From NCBI RefSeq assembly GCF_014699075.1, contig NZ_JACXAB010000002.1, positions 372,001-436,000 of the forward strand: 64,000 bases of DNA, written 5' to 3'. Numbering within the stretch: the first letter of the stretch is position 1; each line of letters starts with the position of its first letter. Position numbers and translations under genes: made by a program. The notes under the pieces are model-generated. The model did no database searches. It worked only from the letters and a program-made list of their open reading frames with translations, and had not been told where the DNA came from. This stretch comes from Microvirga sp. Lineage in GTDB: Bacteria; Pseudomonadota; Alphaproteobacteria; Rhizobiales; Beijerinckiaceae. Below, one piece after another: positions 28,849 through 38,527 of this stretch.

Positions 28849-30459
28849 ATGAAACGTGGTTTACTGCCCAGCCTAGTACTCACCGCCCTGCTCACCACCG
28901 CCGCCCCCGTCCTGGCCCAGACCACCGACCAGAGCGCTGCGCTCGTGGAGCGCATCGCGGAGCTGAAGAAGCGCGCCGTCGCCGGCGTGGAGGCCCGCGC
29001 CAAGCTCGCCCAGGAGATGAATGACTCGATCTTCAGCTTCGGCGAGCTCGCCTTCCAAGAGTTCGAGACTTCGAAGTACATCACCGACATCCTTGAGAAG
29101 AACGGCTTTTCCGTTCAGCGCAATGTCGCGGGCCTGCCGACGGGCTGGGTTGCCAAGTGGGGCTCTGGCGGCCCGGTGATCGCGTTCGGCAGCGACATTG
29201 ACTGCATCCCCAAGGCGTCTCAGAAACCAGGCGTCGCATACAGGGAACCCATGATCGAAGGCGCGCCGGGACACGGCGAAGGGCACAACTCGGGCCAAGC
29301 CCTCAACGTCGTCGCTGCGCTCGCCCTGAAGGAGCTCATGGAGCAGGAGAAGATCCCCGGTACCATCATGCTCTGGCCTGGCGTCGCCGAGGAACTCGTG
29401 GCGGGCAAGGCCTACATGGTCCGCGACGGCGTGTTCAACGGCGTGGACGCGGTCCTCTTCACCCATGTCGGCAACAATCTTGAGACCACCTGGGGCCAGC
29501 CCCGCGGCACGGGCCTGGTCTCCGTCGAGTACACGTTCAGTGGCGAGTCGGCCCACTCCGCCATGGCCCCGTGGCGTGGCCGCAGTGCGCTCGATGGTGT
29601 CGAGCTGATGAACATCGGCTGGAACATGCGCCGCGAGCACCTGCGGCCAGAGCAGCGTTCGCATTACGTCATCCCGGACGGAGGCGACCAGCCCAATGTC
29701 GTGCCGTCGGTCGCCAGCGTCTGGTACTTCATCCGCGAGCAGGACTTCGCGAATATCCGCAAGAACTTCGAGATCGCCAACACCATCTCGGAAGCCGCCG
29801 CGAAGATGACCGACACCACGGTCACCCGACGGATCATCGGCACGGCGGCGCCGCGCCACTTCAACAAGCCGATTGCGGAAGCCGCTTACGCCAACATCCA
29901 GCAGGTTGGGCTGCCGCAGTGGACGGAGGACGAGCAGGCCTTCGCCAAGGCGGTGCAGCGCACGGTCAAGGACAAGGAGGAAGGGCTCGCCGTCGAACTG
30001 AAGAAGCTCGAACCACCGCTGGAGAAGCCCGAGAGCGGCGGATCCGACGACATCGGCGACATCTCGTGGACGGTCCCGACGATCACGCTGAACTATCCCT
30101 CCAACATCCCCAACCTGCCGGGGCACCATTGGGCGAACGCCATGTCGATGGCGACGCCCATCGCCCACAAGGGCGTCGTTGCCGGGGCGAAGGTGATCGC
30201 GATGACGTCCATCGACCTGCTGTCCAAGCCGGAGTTGCTGGTGCAGGCCAAGGGCTATTTCGCCAACGAGCAGCAGAAGAACCAGAAGTACGTCCCGATG
30301 ATTTCGGCGGAGGACAAGCCGCAGGTGCAGATCAACGCCGACATCATGGCGCAGTACCGGCCCGAGATGAGGAAGTACTACTACGATCCGTCCAAGTACG
30401 CGACGTACCTCGATCAGCTGGGCATCAAGTTCCCGGTGCTGGAGAAGCCGAAGAACTGA
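28849..30459 (+). CDS. Secreted M20-family amidohydrolase (AbgB-like)
   Basis: 536 residues. The start at 28849 has GGGAGG and opens a signal peptide (ending VLAQ). The M20D metallopeptidase core is visible: GSDIDCIPKAS, GHGEGHNSGQALNVV, GVAEELVAGKAYMV and SGESAHSAMAPWRG. It is longer than cytoplasmic family members. It should hydrolyse an amide bond in an aminobenzoyl-glutamate-like or acyl-amino acid substrate in the periplasm. It stands alone between non-coding stretches. Confidence 0.85.
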   Translation: MKRGLLPSLVLTALLTTAAPVLAQTTDQSAALVERIAELKKRAVAGVEARAKLAQEMNDSIFSFGELAFQEFETSKYITDILEKNGFSVQRNVAGLPTGWVAKWGSGGPVIAFGSDIDCIPKASQKPGVAYREPMIEGAPGHGEGHNSGQALNVVAALALKELMEQEKIPGTIMLWPGVAEELVAGKAYMVRDGVFNGVDAVLFTHVGNNLETTWGQPRGTGLVSVEYTFSGESAHSAMAPWRGRSALDGVELMNIGWNMRREHLRPEQRSHYVIPDGGDQPNVVPSVASVWYFIREQDFANIRKNFEIANTISEAAAKMTDTTVTRRIIGTAAPRHFNKPIAEAAYANIQQVGLPQWTEDEQAFAKAVQRTVKDKEEGLAVELKKLEPPLEKPESGGSDDIGDISWTVPTITLNYPSNIPNLPGHHWANAMSMATPIAHKGVVAGAKVIAMTSIDLLSKPELLVQAKGYFANEQQKNQKYVPMISAEDKPQVQINADIMAQYRPEMRKYYYDPSKYATYLDQLGIKFPVLEKPKN

Positions 30460-30709
30460 AGACTGGAAATTTGCCCGCTGCCAACTGCAGGGGGCAGCGC
30501 TTCACGGCACGGCGACCTCATATTGCCGCCGTGCCCGCTTCGCTCAGCTCGTAAGAGCTGCGAGGAAACGTTGAAGGGGTGACGACCATGTTGGGAACTC
30601 TGGGCGCTAGGGAACGAACGCGCAGGAGATCGCGTAGGCCAAGCCGTTGTTCCTTCAATGCCGGCTTGGCCGCATCCTCGTTGGTCCATAGGCGCCTTGG
30701 TCCGCACCT

Positions 30710-31468
30710 TTACTTCCGCGTGTTCGCGATGACCTGCTTCAGTGGCTCGACCCCGACGGCGCCCGCAATAACCTCATTCCCGATGACAAAGCCAGGCGTG
30801 CCGTTGATCCCCAATCTTTCCCCGAGCCCCATGTTCTCCTGGAGCGTGGCGTCGATCTCGTTGCTCTGCAGATCCTTTTCCAGGCGGGCCATGTCGAGGC
30901 CCATCTCCTTGGCGACTGCCTTGGCGGATTCCCCGTTGGCCTGGCCGCGTCTCTCCATCAACCTGGTGTGAAAATCATAGAGCTTGTCGCCGGCAAGCTG
31001 CGACTTGGCCGCCAGCGCGACGCGGCTGGCCTCGACGGACCCTGGCCCAAGCACCGGAAAGTCCTTGATCACCACCCGCAGCTTGGGGTCGGACTTGATG
31101 AGCGCCTTCACGTCGGCCATGGCACGTTTGCAGTAGCCGCAGTTGTAATCGAGGAACTCGACCATGGTGACGTCGCCCTGCGGGTTGCCGAGCACGAAGT
31201 CGCGGGGCGAGTTCTCCAGCTTGCCGCGCTCGGCGGTCAGAACCTCCGCCCGGCCCGCCTGCTCGGCCACCTGCTGCCGCCGCTGGAGCTCGGTGAACGC
31301 CTCCTGCAGCACCTCGGGGTTCTTGAGGAGATACTCCCGGACGATCCCGCCGATGGCCTCGCGCTGCTCCGGCGTGAACGAAGCGGGCTGGGCCAGCACC
31401 GCCGACGGCAGGACGAGCGCGGCGAGGAGCGCGACACGGCGCACGGCGGGGGCGTTGAAGGGCATCAC
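30710..31468 (-). CDS. DsbA-family thiol oxidoreductase (Com1/ScsC-like)
   Basis: 252 residues. A signal peptide (ending VLAQ) is followed by a helical N-terminal stretch (EREAIGGIVREYLLKNPEV type) as in ScsC/Com1, then a thioredoxin fold with active site CGYC and cis-Pro in GTPGFVIG. It forms or isomerises disulfides in the periplasm. ScsC-like proteins are linked to copper tolerance, which fits the setting. Two adjacent ATG codons begin the gene. Confidence 0.88.
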   Translation of the reverse strand: MMPFNAPAVRRVALLAALVLPSAVLAQPASFTPEQREAIGGIVREYLLKNPEVLQEAFTELQRRQQVAEQAGRAEVLTAERGKLENSPRDFVLGNPQGDVTMVEFLDYNCGYCKRAMADVKALIKSDPKLRVVIKDFPVLGPGSVEASRVALAAKSQLAGDKLYDFHTRLMERRGQANGESAKAVAKEMGLDMARLEKDLQSNEIDATLQENMGLGERLGINGTPGFVIGNEVIAGAVGVEPLKQVIANTRK

Positions 31469-31664
31469 AGAGATCCTTGCGTTCAGACCGTCCTGTTCGC
31501 GGCTCCGCGCCGGACGGGTCAGCCACTTGCCGGTTGCAAGCTCCCCATGACTACCGATTCGGATTCCCGCTGTCGATCACGGCAGCCAGCCTGACGTCCC
31601 GGGCGGGCCGAGATCAAGGGAACGTGACTTCCACGCCGTCCGGACGGCGTGCTGAGTTAGAGGC

Positions 31665-32399
31665 ATGCGATATCCTCTGAGAACCTGGACTGGCCTCCTG
31701 TCTGCTCTCTCCACCCTCGTTGTGGGTCAGGCTGCCGCCTCGCCGGAGCCGCGCGCGGTTCTCGAACTCTTCGTCAGCCAAAGCTGCTCGGCCTGCCGGC
31801 CCGCGGACGAGCTCATGATGGAGTGGCAACGGGATCCCAGCCTCGTCGTGCTGACCCTGCCGGTGAACTACTGGGATTATCTCGGCTGGAAGGATACGCT
31901 GGCGGACACGCTCTTCACCCTACGGCAGAAGGGATATGCGAAAGCCCGCAAGGCGGGTCAGATCTACACGCCCGAGATGATCGTCAACGGCGTGGTGTCC
32001 TGCATCGGGTCGGCGCGGGACCAGGTCATAAGATCCATCGATCAGGCAACGGCTGGGGGCTCCCTTCCCGTCACCATCCAGGTGAAGGAGGAGAACGGTC
32101 TCGTCATCGTCGATGTCGGTGAGGGCGACGGCGAGGCTGAGGCTTGGTTGCTGCCGGTCCGCCGGCACAGCCAGGTTGCGATCCATCGCGGAGAGAACGC
32201 CGGGCGCACGGAAACGTACACGAATGTCGTGCGCGGACTGTATCCCCTCGGGCGCTGGTCGGGCTCTCACATCCGCTTCGAGATGCCCCTCGAAGCCGTC
32301 GAGACACAGGGGGCCGACACGTACGTCGTCCTTCTTCAGAAGGCATGGGACGGGAAGCCGGGCAGGATCCTCGGAGCCGCCAAGGGGCCGGGCTTGTAG
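31665..32399 (+). CDS. DUF1223 exported thioredoxin-like protein
   Basis: 244 residues with a signal peptide ending AAAS. The DUF1223 start [18 protein letters not shown] has a CSAC redox-like motif, followed by [11 protein letters not shown] and YTPEMIVNG, typical of the family. Widespread in Rhizobiales; function unknown, probably periplasmic redox. Single gene. Confidence 0.88.
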   Translation: MRYPLRTWTGLLSALSTLVVGQAAASPEPRAVLELFVSQSCSACRPADELMMEWQRDPSLVVLTLPVNYWDYLGWKDTLADTLFTLRQKGYAKARKAGQIYTPEMIVNGVVSCIGSARDQVIRSIDQATAGGSLPVTIQVKEENGLVIVDVGEGDGEAEAWLLPVRRHSQVAIHRGENAGRTETYTNVVRGLYPLGRWSGSHIRFEMPLEAVETQGADTYVVLLQKAWDGKPGRILGAAKGPGL

Positions 32400-32503
32400 G
32401 CGCCATTCCAGGGCCAGGATGGGGGCATGGCGAGGTTTGCCGGCCTCTCCTAAAGAGCCTTTACGACCCGGACTTCACACGGGGCACGGACTGTGTCATG
32501 CTT

Positions 32504-32526
32504 TTGCAAATCACTTGCAACTGCAA
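32504..32526 (+). promoter_or_regulatory. Fur/Mur-like box upstream of mntH
   Basis: Repeats of TGCAA-type elements (TTGCAAAT, TTGCAA, CTGCAA) lie 16 bases before the mntH start. They resemble alphaproteobacterial Mur/Fur sites. The Fur-family gene downstream is the likely regulator. Confidence 0.5.
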
Positions 32527-32542
32527 CACGCTGGAGTTGACC

Positions 32543-33892
32543 ATGGACGCCCGAGCTCCCGATCTCGCCGAGGACCTGACGGGCTGGCGCCAGCCCCGGC
32601 GGGACGCCCCCCTGTCGGAGGTGTACCGCACCGTGGCGGTGCCCAGGATCGGGGGCAATTTGCGCAAGCTCGCCGCGTTCGTGGGTCCGGGCTACCTGGT
32701 CTCGGTGGGCTACATGGATCCGGGCAACTGGGCGACCTCCATCGCCGGCGGCTCGAAGTTCGGCTACACGCTCCTTGTCGTCGCCCTGGTTTCCAACATC
32801 ATGGCCATCGTGCTGCAGTCGCTCTGCGCCCGCCTTGGCATCGCGTCAGGACGTGACCTTGCCCAGGCCTGCCGCGACGCCTTCCCCAAGGCTGTGAGCG
32901 TGCCGCTCTGGCTCCTGGCGGAACTAGCCATCGTGGCAACCGATCTGGCGGAGGTGATCGGCACGGCCATCGGCCTCAATCTTCTGTTCGGGATCCCGTT
33001 GGAGATCGGTGTCGTCATCACCGCGCTCGACGTGTTCCTGATCCTCTACTTGCAGCGGCTCGGGTTCCGGTACCTGGAGGCCTTCGTGATCGCCCTGCTC
33101 GGCGTCATCGCCGTCTGCTTCGGCGTGCAGATCGCGCTGGCGGACCCGGATTGGGGCGGGGTGATCCGTGGTTTCGCGCCCACGACCCAGATCTTGACGA
33201 ACCCGGAGATGCTCTACCTGGCGCTCGGCATCCTGGGCGCCACCGTGATGCCCCATAACCTCTACCTGCACTCGGCCATCGTGCAGACGCGGTCGTACGG
33301 GCGCTCACTGCCTGAGAAGCGCGAGGCCCTGAAGTTCGCCACCATCGACTCGACGGTCGCGCTGATGTTCGCGCTTTTCATCAATGCTTCGATCCTGATC
33401 CTCGCCGCTGCGGCGTTCCACACGACCGGACGCCCCGAGGTGGCGGAACTCGGGGAAGCGCACAGCCTTCTCTCGCCGCTTCTGGGCGCTGCCATCGCGC
33501 CGACGCTGTTCGGCATCGCGCTTCTCTGCTGCGGCCTCAATTCGACGGTCACCGCGACCCTTGCCGGTCAGGCGGTCATGGAGGGTTTCCTCAACATCCG
33601 CCTGCCGGCTTGGCTGCGCCGGCTCGTCACCCGCCTGGTGGCGATTGTTCCGGCAGCCATCGTGACGGTCTGGTACGGCGAGAGCGGCACTGCTCAACTG
33701 CTGATCCTCAGCCAGGTCATCCTGAGCCTGCAACTGTCCTTCGCGGTGATCCCGCTCATCATGTTCACGTCAAGCAAGGCGAAGATGGGCGCGCTCGTCG
33801 CTCCGGCGTGGCTCGTGGGCTTCGCGGGGATCATCGCCGCCGTGATCGTGACCTTGAACGTCAAGCTCCTGGTGGACTTTGTGATAGGCTGA
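32543..33892 (+). CDS. mntH: Nramp-family Mn(II)/H+ symporter
   Basis: 449 residues with about eleven membrane helices. The Nramp signatures DPGNWATS (helix 1) and MPHNLYLHS (helix 6) supply the metal ligands Asp, Asn and Met-x-His. It takes up Mn(II), and possibly Fe(II), using protons. The start at 32543 (MDARAPDL) is preceded by a Fur/Mur-like box, and a Fur-family gene follows 26 bases after the stop. Confidence 0.93.
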   Translation: MDARAPDLAEDLTGWRQPRRDAPLSEVYRTVAVPRIGGNLRKLAAFVGPGYLVSVGYMDPGNWATSIAGGSKFGYTLLVVALVSNIMAIVLQSLCARLGIASGRDLAQACRDAFPKAVSVPLWLLAELAIVATDLAEVIGTAIGLNLLFGIPLEIGVVITALDVFLILYLQRLGFRYLEAFVIALLGVIAVCFGVQIALADPDWGGVIRGFAPTTQILTNPEMLYLALGILGATVMPHNLYLHSAIVQTRSYGRSLPEKREALKFATIDSTVALMFALFINASILILAAAAFHTTGRPEVAELGEAHSLLSPLLGAAIAPTLFGIALLCCGLNSTVTATLAGQAVMEGFLNIRLPAWLRRLVTRLVAIVPAAIVTVWYGESGTAQLLILSQVILSLQLSFAVIPLIMFTSSKAKMGALVAPAWLVGFAGIIAAVIVTLNVKLLVDFVIG

Positions 33893-33918
33893 TCTCGGCC
33901 GCCTGGGAGTCAGTGCAT

Positions 33919-34341
33919 ATGACCAACAGGATTGAAGCTCAGATCCGGGCCAAGGGCCTTCGGCTCACGGGCCAGCGCAAGCTCATCGCGCAGGTTGTTG
34001 CCAGTGCCCACGACCATCCCGATGTGCCCGAACTGCACCGCCGCGTGGCCGAGGAGGATGATCGCATCTCCCTCGCGACCGTCTACCGGACCATGAAGCG
34101 TTTCGAAGAACTCGGCATCCTTGAGCGACATGAGTTTCGGGACGGGCGGGCGCGGTACGAGCCGGCCGCAAAGCGGCACCACGACCACCTGATTGACGTG
34201 GATACGGGCACAGTGATTGAGTTCCGTTCCGAGGAGATCGAGCGACTTCAGGCTGTGGTCGCGCGGGAACTCGGGTTTGACCTCGTTGGCCATCGCCTGG
34301 AACTCTATGGGCGAAGAAGAACCGCGCGAAAGGGATCCTGA
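33919..34341 (+). CDS. Fur-family metalloregulator, likely manganese-sensing (Mur-like)
   Basis: 140 residues. A winged helix DNA-binding part (GLRLTGQRKLIAQVV, ISLATVYRTMKRFEELGI) is followed by the dimer domain with HHDHLIDVDTGTVIEF. The zinc-site CxxC pairs are absent, as in alphaproteobacterial Mur/Fur proteins. Position after mntH suggests manganese-dependent repression. It could also be an ordinary Fur. A start with weak ribosome site lies 26 bases downstream of mntH. Confidence 0.85.
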   Translation: MTNRIEAQIRAKGLRLTGQRKLIAQVVASAHDHPDVPELHRRVAEEDDRISLATVYRTMKRFEELGILERHEFRDGRARYEPAAKRHHDHLIDVDTGTVIEFRSEEIERLQAVVARELGFDLVGHRLELYGRRRTARKGS

Positions 34342-34483
34342 ACGCCACGAAGTGGCCGGCAAGACCCATCGTTGAGCGGGCAAAGGATAGCTGCTTCCGA
34401 TTGAGGGTGATCGGGCAAAAGTCCTGCGCGGACGCCTACACCATGAGCGGTGTCATTTTAGATGGCACCAACTCGCTTCCGCC

Positions 34484-35212
34484 TCAGCCCAACGTCCCTA
34501 GGGCCGGGAACGTCTCCAGAAGCCAGAACGACATGTTGGTGATCCAGCCGGTCAGAAAGGCGATCCCGGTCAGCACGAGGAGGCCGCCCATGGTCTTCTC
34601 GATCAGCACGAAGCGGGAGCGCATGCTCTTCAGGAGCGCCACGAAGGGCTTCATGGCGAACGCCGCGAGCAGGAATGGAATGCCAAGGCCTGCCGAGTAG
34701 GCGGCGAGCAGCAAGGCCCCCTGCGCGACGCTCTGCTCCGAGCCCGCCACGGTCAGGATCGCAGCCAGCACCGGTCCAATGCAGGGCGTCCAGCCGAAGG
34801 CGAAGGCCAGACCCATCACATAGGCGCCCCACAGCCCTGTCGGCTTGGGCACCCTGAACCGCACCTCGCGGTAGAACAGCCCGATGCGGAACACGCCGAG
34901 GAAATGCAGCCCCATCACGATGATAGAGACGCCAGCGAGGGTGCTCAGCACATCGAGGTACTGTCGGATCACCTGGCCAAGGGCCGACGCTGTCGCACCC
35001 AGCAGCACGAAGACGGTGGAGAAGCCCGCCACGAACAGCAGCGCCGCCAGGACAGCCCGCTGTCGGACAGCGCGGTCGTCGTCTGCGCTCAGGCGATCAA
35101 ACGTCGTGCCCGCCAAGAAGGACAGATACGGCGGCACCAGCGGCAGGACGCAGGGGCTCAAGAAACTGATGAGCCCGCCGAGCATGGCGGCCGGGAGGGA
35201 GACACTGAGCAT
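34484..35212 (-). CDS. ccdA: CcdA-type thiol:disulfide transporter
   Basis: 242 residues with six or more membrane helices and the redox Cys in FLSPCVLPLVPPY and FGWTPCIGP. It moves reducing equivalents from cytoplasmic thioredoxin to periplasmic proteins such as the TlpA-like protein encoded just upstream. Part of the minus-strand block that ends with this gene. Confidence 0.93.
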   Translation of the reverse strand: MLSVSLPAAMLGGLISFLSPCVLPLVPPYLSFLAGTTFDRLSADDDRAVRQRAVLAALLFVAGFSTVFVLLGATASALGQVIRQYLDVLSTLAGVSIIVMGLHFLGVFRIGLFYREVRFRVPKPTGLWGAYVMGLAFAFGWTPCIGPVLAAILTVAGSEQSVAQGALLLAAYSAGLGIPFLLAAFAMKPFVALLKSMRSRFVLIEKTMGGLLVLTGIAFLTGWITNMSFWLLETFPALGTLG

Positions 35213-35299
35213 GGGTTCTTCACTCCATCCTGCCGGCGCGGCACGAGGCCCGGGCGGCCAAAGTGTTCGTCCAAGGCAGGTGGCGGGATCGAGCCAGCA

Positions 35300-35914
35300 T
35301 CACAATGCGGGCTCCCGGGCCGGGGCGGTCTTCCCCTGCTCGACGCGTGCCTTCAGGAATTCGACGGTTTCCGGGCTGTCCCACTCCGCGGCGCCCAACA
35401 GGCGGCCGATCTCCCGCCCATCCTGGTCGATCACCAGGGTGCCCGGAAGGCCGACGAGGCCCAGGTTGCGCGCCGCGCCGCCGCTCTCGTCTATGTACGG
35501 CGCCAGATGCCTGACACCGACCGAGGTGAGGAACTTTCGCACCGGATCGAACCCCTTCCGGTCAATCGACAGGGCGACGACCTCGACATCCTTTCGGTCG
35601 AACTGGGCCTGGAGGCGATCAAGGGCGGGCATCTCCTCGCGGCAGGGGGAACACCAGGTCGCCCAGATGTTTAGAACGACGATCCTGCCGCGCAGATCGG
35701 CGAGGGAAACTTGCCGCCCGCCCTCGTCCTCGAAGGAAAGCTCCGGGATGGGGCGCGGCGTCTCGTGCACGATCAGACGCGCCGGCGCCTCTGCGGCTCC
35801 GGCGGCCGAAAGCCCAAGGGCAAGGCCGAGGGCGACGGTGAGGACCCTGACCCAAGGGGTGCCCCCCGACTTCGCGAGCGGACGTCGGGAGGATCGTTTG
35901 ACGCGGGCGGGCAT
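35300..35914 (-). CDS. TlpA/ResA-family thioredoxin-like protein
   Basis: 204 residues from the ATG at 35914. An N-terminal membrane anchor or signal (VRVLTVALGLALGLSAAGA) is followed by a thioredoxin fold with ATWCSPCREEMP and the cis-Pro stretch LVGLPGTLVID. It is a periplasmic thiol reductase, likely fed by CcdA and acting on copper-delivery or cytochrome c partners. In-frame codons upstream give a poor N-terminus and no ribosome site. Confidence 0.88.
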   Translation of the reverse strand: MPARVKRSSRRPLAKSGGTPWVRVLTVALGLALGLSAAGAAEAPARLIVHETPRPIPELSFEDEGGRQVSLADLRGRIVVLNIWATWCSPCREEMPALDRLQAQFDRKDVEVVALSIDRKGFDPVRKFLTSVGVRHLAPYIDESGGAARNLGLVGLPGTLVIDQDGREIGRLLGAAEWDSPETVEFLKARVEQGKTAPAREPAL

Positions 35915-36029
35915 GAGATCAGCGGGTGGCCAGGGTTTCAACGCAGCCTCCGAGAACGACCACAGTTCAGGCCGCCGGGGATCCGACCTTTGGCCGGATC
36001 CCATTCGGACCTAAGACCAATCGAGGCGA

Positions 36030-36692
36030 TCATGACCCCTTCCGCACTTGGTCGACCTCGCGTTGCACCAAGTCGCGGAGCTGCTGCGGCCCGAAATTGG
36101 TCAGCGGCTTGCCGTTGACGAAGAAGGTCGGCGTCTGCCGCACGTCGTTGGCCTTCACGTCGGCAATCTCCGTCTCCAGCATACGACCCATGAGGGGTGT
36201 GGATGCCAACTTCTTGCCCTGCTGCACATCGAGGCCCGCGGCCGCGGCGAAGCGCCAAGCCTTGTCCAGATCCGGCGCGCCATGGGCGGCCCATTCCGGC
36301 TGGTTCGCCAGCAGGGTTTCGAGAACCGGCTCAAACTTATTCTGTCCGCGAGCCGCCTCAAGGATGAAGACCGCGGTGTCGGCCCCTTCATGGAAGGGCG
36401 TGTACCGCAGGACTAGGCGCACGTCCTTCGGGAAGTCCGCTAGGATCTGCTTGACGATGGGGTAGAAGGCCCGGCAGGCCTCGCACATCGGATCGAAGAA
36501 CTCGACGATGGTAACCGGAGCCTCCGGTGGGCCGATGACCGGCGAGTGCGGCCGGATCAGGGTGCCGTTGGCGACGGTGGCCGCGGAAGCAGGCTCGGCA
36601 CCCTTGCCGGAGCGGTCATACAGGAAGGCGCCACCGGCGAAGGCGGCGACCACGATCAGGGCGGTCAGGATGACGAGGAGGCGCTTAGACAT
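36030..36692 (-). CDS. DsbA-family disulfide oxidoreductase
   Basis: 220 residues. One N-terminal membrane helix is followed by a thioredoxin-like domain with active site CEAC in FFDPMCEACRAFYP and cis-Pro in RQTPTFFVNGKPL. Its start overlaps the end of the dsbB gene by eight bases, so the two are translated together and form an oxidising pair. Confidence 0.92.
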   Translation of the reverse strand: MSKRLLVILTALIVVAAFAGGAFLYDRSGKGAEPASAATVANGTLIRPHSPVIGPPEAPVTIVEFFDPMCEACRAFYPIVKQILADFPKDVRLVLRYTPFHEGADTAVFILEAARGQNKFEPVLETLLANQPEWAAHGAPDLDKAWRFAAAAGLDVQQGKKLASTPLMGRMLETEIADVKANDVRQTPTFFVNGKPLTNFGPQQLRDLVQREVDQVRKGS

Positions 36693-37161
36693 TGGAGACC
36701 TTTCGGCGGATGGGGGCGAGAAGAACGGCGATGGCGGTGAAGGCTGCGAGCGACAGGTAGGGGAGCGGCAGGCCCAGAACGGTCATGTCGGCGCTGGAGC
36801 AGGACGGACCCTGTCCGCAGGGCTTGATCGCCTCGGGGATGATCCCGGCGTACAGCAGCGAGTGGAAGGCGGCGACGAGCCACCCGAGCCCTGCGATGGG
36901 CAAGGCGTAGCGCCAGACGCCGGTATCCTCGCGGAAGGTTGCCACGGCCAGGATGACGGCGAGCGGGAACATGAAAACCCGCTGGTGCCAGCACAGGTGG
37001 CACGGGGTCTGCCCCATGACCTCCCCGATGAACAGGGCCCCGAAGGTTGCCGCAAGCGCGATGATCCAGGCGGCGAACAGGTACGCCCACGTGTGACGGC
37101 CCGAGGTTGTGAGCAGCCCATCGGGCATGGTCACGTGACGAGTGGTGGCGGTTTGGCTCAT
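36685..37161 (-). CDS. dsbB: DsbB-family disulfide formation protein
   Basis: 158 residues, four membrane helices. The first Cys pair is CHLC in QTPCHLCWHQR and the second is in CGQGPSC. It reoxidises the DsbA partner encoded downstream and passes electrons to quinone. The start may be at the second ATG (MPDGLL) ten codons in. It lies four bases downstream of the SCO gene. Confidence 0.92.
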   Translation of the reverse strand: MSQTATTRHVTMPDGLLTTSGRHTWAYLFAAWIIALAATFGALFIGEVMGQTPCHLCWHQRVFMFPLAVILAVATFREDTGVWRYALPIAGLGWLVAAFHSLLYAGIIPEAIKPCGQGPSCSSADMTVLGLPLPYLSLAAFTAIAVLLAPIRRKVSNV

Positions 37162-37164
37162 GTC

Positions 37165-37797
37165 CTATCCTCGGATCGCCCGTTTGAGTTTCGCGAGCGC
37201 CGTTGCCTTGTCCTCGTGGTAGTCGATCAGGCTGACGAACCCGCCCTGTGCATCGGTCACGATCACCGACGCGGAGTGTTCCATCGTGTAGTTGCCGCCC
37301 TCGGTCGACACCTTGCGGTAGGCGACGCGGAAGGTCTTCGCCGCCGCCGTCACTTCCTCCGGCGTGCCGGTGAGCGCGATGATCCGGGGATCGAAGCTTT
37401 CCATGTAGGTCTTCAGCAACTCGGGGGTGTCCCGCTCGGGGTCGACCGTCACGAAGACGACGTTGAGGCGGTCGGCGTCGGGGCCGAGGCTCTTGAGGTG
37501 CTGGCTCATTTCGAAAAGCGTCGTCGGACACACCTCCGGGCAGTGGGTGAAGCCGAAGAAATACACCGTCGGCTTGCCCTTGAAGGTGTCCTGCGTGACC
37601 CGCTCACCCCGATGGTTCACCAGCGAGAACGGACCACCGACGTCCGGAACTCCGGTCGTCGTGATGACGGGTTGGGCGAACCGAGAGCCGGACGTCTCCC
37701 CGCGGTACCAGTGCCAAGCGAAGAAACCGATCTGGAGCAGCAGGACGGCGATGAGCGCAAATGCGACCCAGCGAATGATCTTGAGAGTGGATGACAT
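37165..37797 (-). CDS. SCO1/SenC-family copper chaperone
   Basis: 210 residues. A membrane anchor near the N-terminus is followed by a thioredoxin-like domain with the copper ligands CPEVC and a distal His in YTMEHSASVIV. SCO proteins deliver copper to the CuA site of cytochrome c oxidase and may have redox roles. It sits between the dsbB and PCu(A)C genes, the usual copper-delivery partner. Confidence 0.94.
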   Translation of the reverse strand: MSSTLKIIRWVAFALIAVLLLQIGFFAWHWYRGETSGSRFAQPVITTTGVPDVGGPFSLVNHRGERVTQDTFKGKPTVYFFGFTHCPEVCPTTLFEMSQHLKSLGPDADRLNVVFVTVDPERDTPELLKTYMESFDPRIIALTGTPEEVTAAAKTFRVAYRKVSTEGGNYTMEHSASVIVTDAQGGFVSLIDYHEDKATALAKLKRAIRG

Positions 37798-37806
37798 TGC
37801 ACCGCC

Positions 37807-38310
37807 TTAGTGGCCCTGGTGAACGTTGGCAGCCGCCGGGGCGGCCTGTGCCCCGATGCCGCCGACCCTGTATTCGATCTTGAGCACGCCCGCCTTCTCG
37901 AAGATAAGCATGCCCTTCACCGTGTCGCCCGGGTTCAGTCCCTGCCGCAGATTGACGAGCATGGCATGCAGCGCGCCCGGCTTCAGCTCCACCGTCTGAC
38001 CCGGGCCGATCTCCAGGCCTCCGGTGACGGGCTCCATGCGGGCGACGCCCTCGACAACCGTGGAGCGGTGCACCTCGAAGCGTTCCGCGACCACGGTGGA
38101 GCCGCCGACCAGACGGTCGGGCTCCGAACCCGTATTCATGATCCGCATGTAGCCGCTGCCCACCTTGGCGCCGCCCGGCGTGGCGCGGGACCAGGGCGCC
38201 TCCACCACGATGCCGCCGGCGCGGTAGGTTTCAGGAGCCTGGGCCATCGCAGCCGGCATGCCGCCGATGGCCAGGGTCGATAGAAGAGCAACGAGAGATC
38301 GCTTCGTCAT
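37807..38310 (-). CDS. Periplasmic copper chaperone PCu(A)C
   Basis: 167 residues with a signal peptide ending AMAQ. The H-x10-M-x22-H-x-M copper ligand set is present (His81, Met92, His115, Met117) around GYMRIMNTG. The protein supplies Cu(I) to SCO and cytochrome oxidase. It ends in a His-containing tail (NVHQGH) and is nine bases upstream of the SCO gene. Confidence 0.94.
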   Translation of the reverse strand: MTKRSLVALLSTLAIGGMPAAMAQAPETYRAGGIVVEAPWSRATPGGAKVGSGYMRIMNTGSEPDRLVGGSTVVAERFEVHRSTVVEGVARMEPVTGGLEIGPGQTVELKPGALHAMLVNLRQGLNPGDTVKGMLIFEKAGVLKIEYRVGGIGAQAAPAAANVHQGH

Positions 38311-38527
38311 TTTGGTGTCTTTCGCCCCTCGACGGGGTGCATCATCACATCTGTGCTTAGGTGTCAGGGCCGTCCTGGAATTGCGCGGAGGAGCGCCGCC
38401 GAGAGGGCAGGCCCAGAGACATGGCTTTATCGGACTATCCCACCGGTTGACGGCGGCCGTGACCCAACGGGTCGGCCTCGGCGTGGCGAGGGCCACGCGG
38501 CTTCCGGCGCTTGCGCCGGCAAGATCA

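Noticed and set aside
28873..30168. A 431-residue minus-strand frame opposite the amidohydrolase
   Set aside because: No recognisable domain or ribosome site; the plus-strand gene has M20 motifs and a signal peptide.
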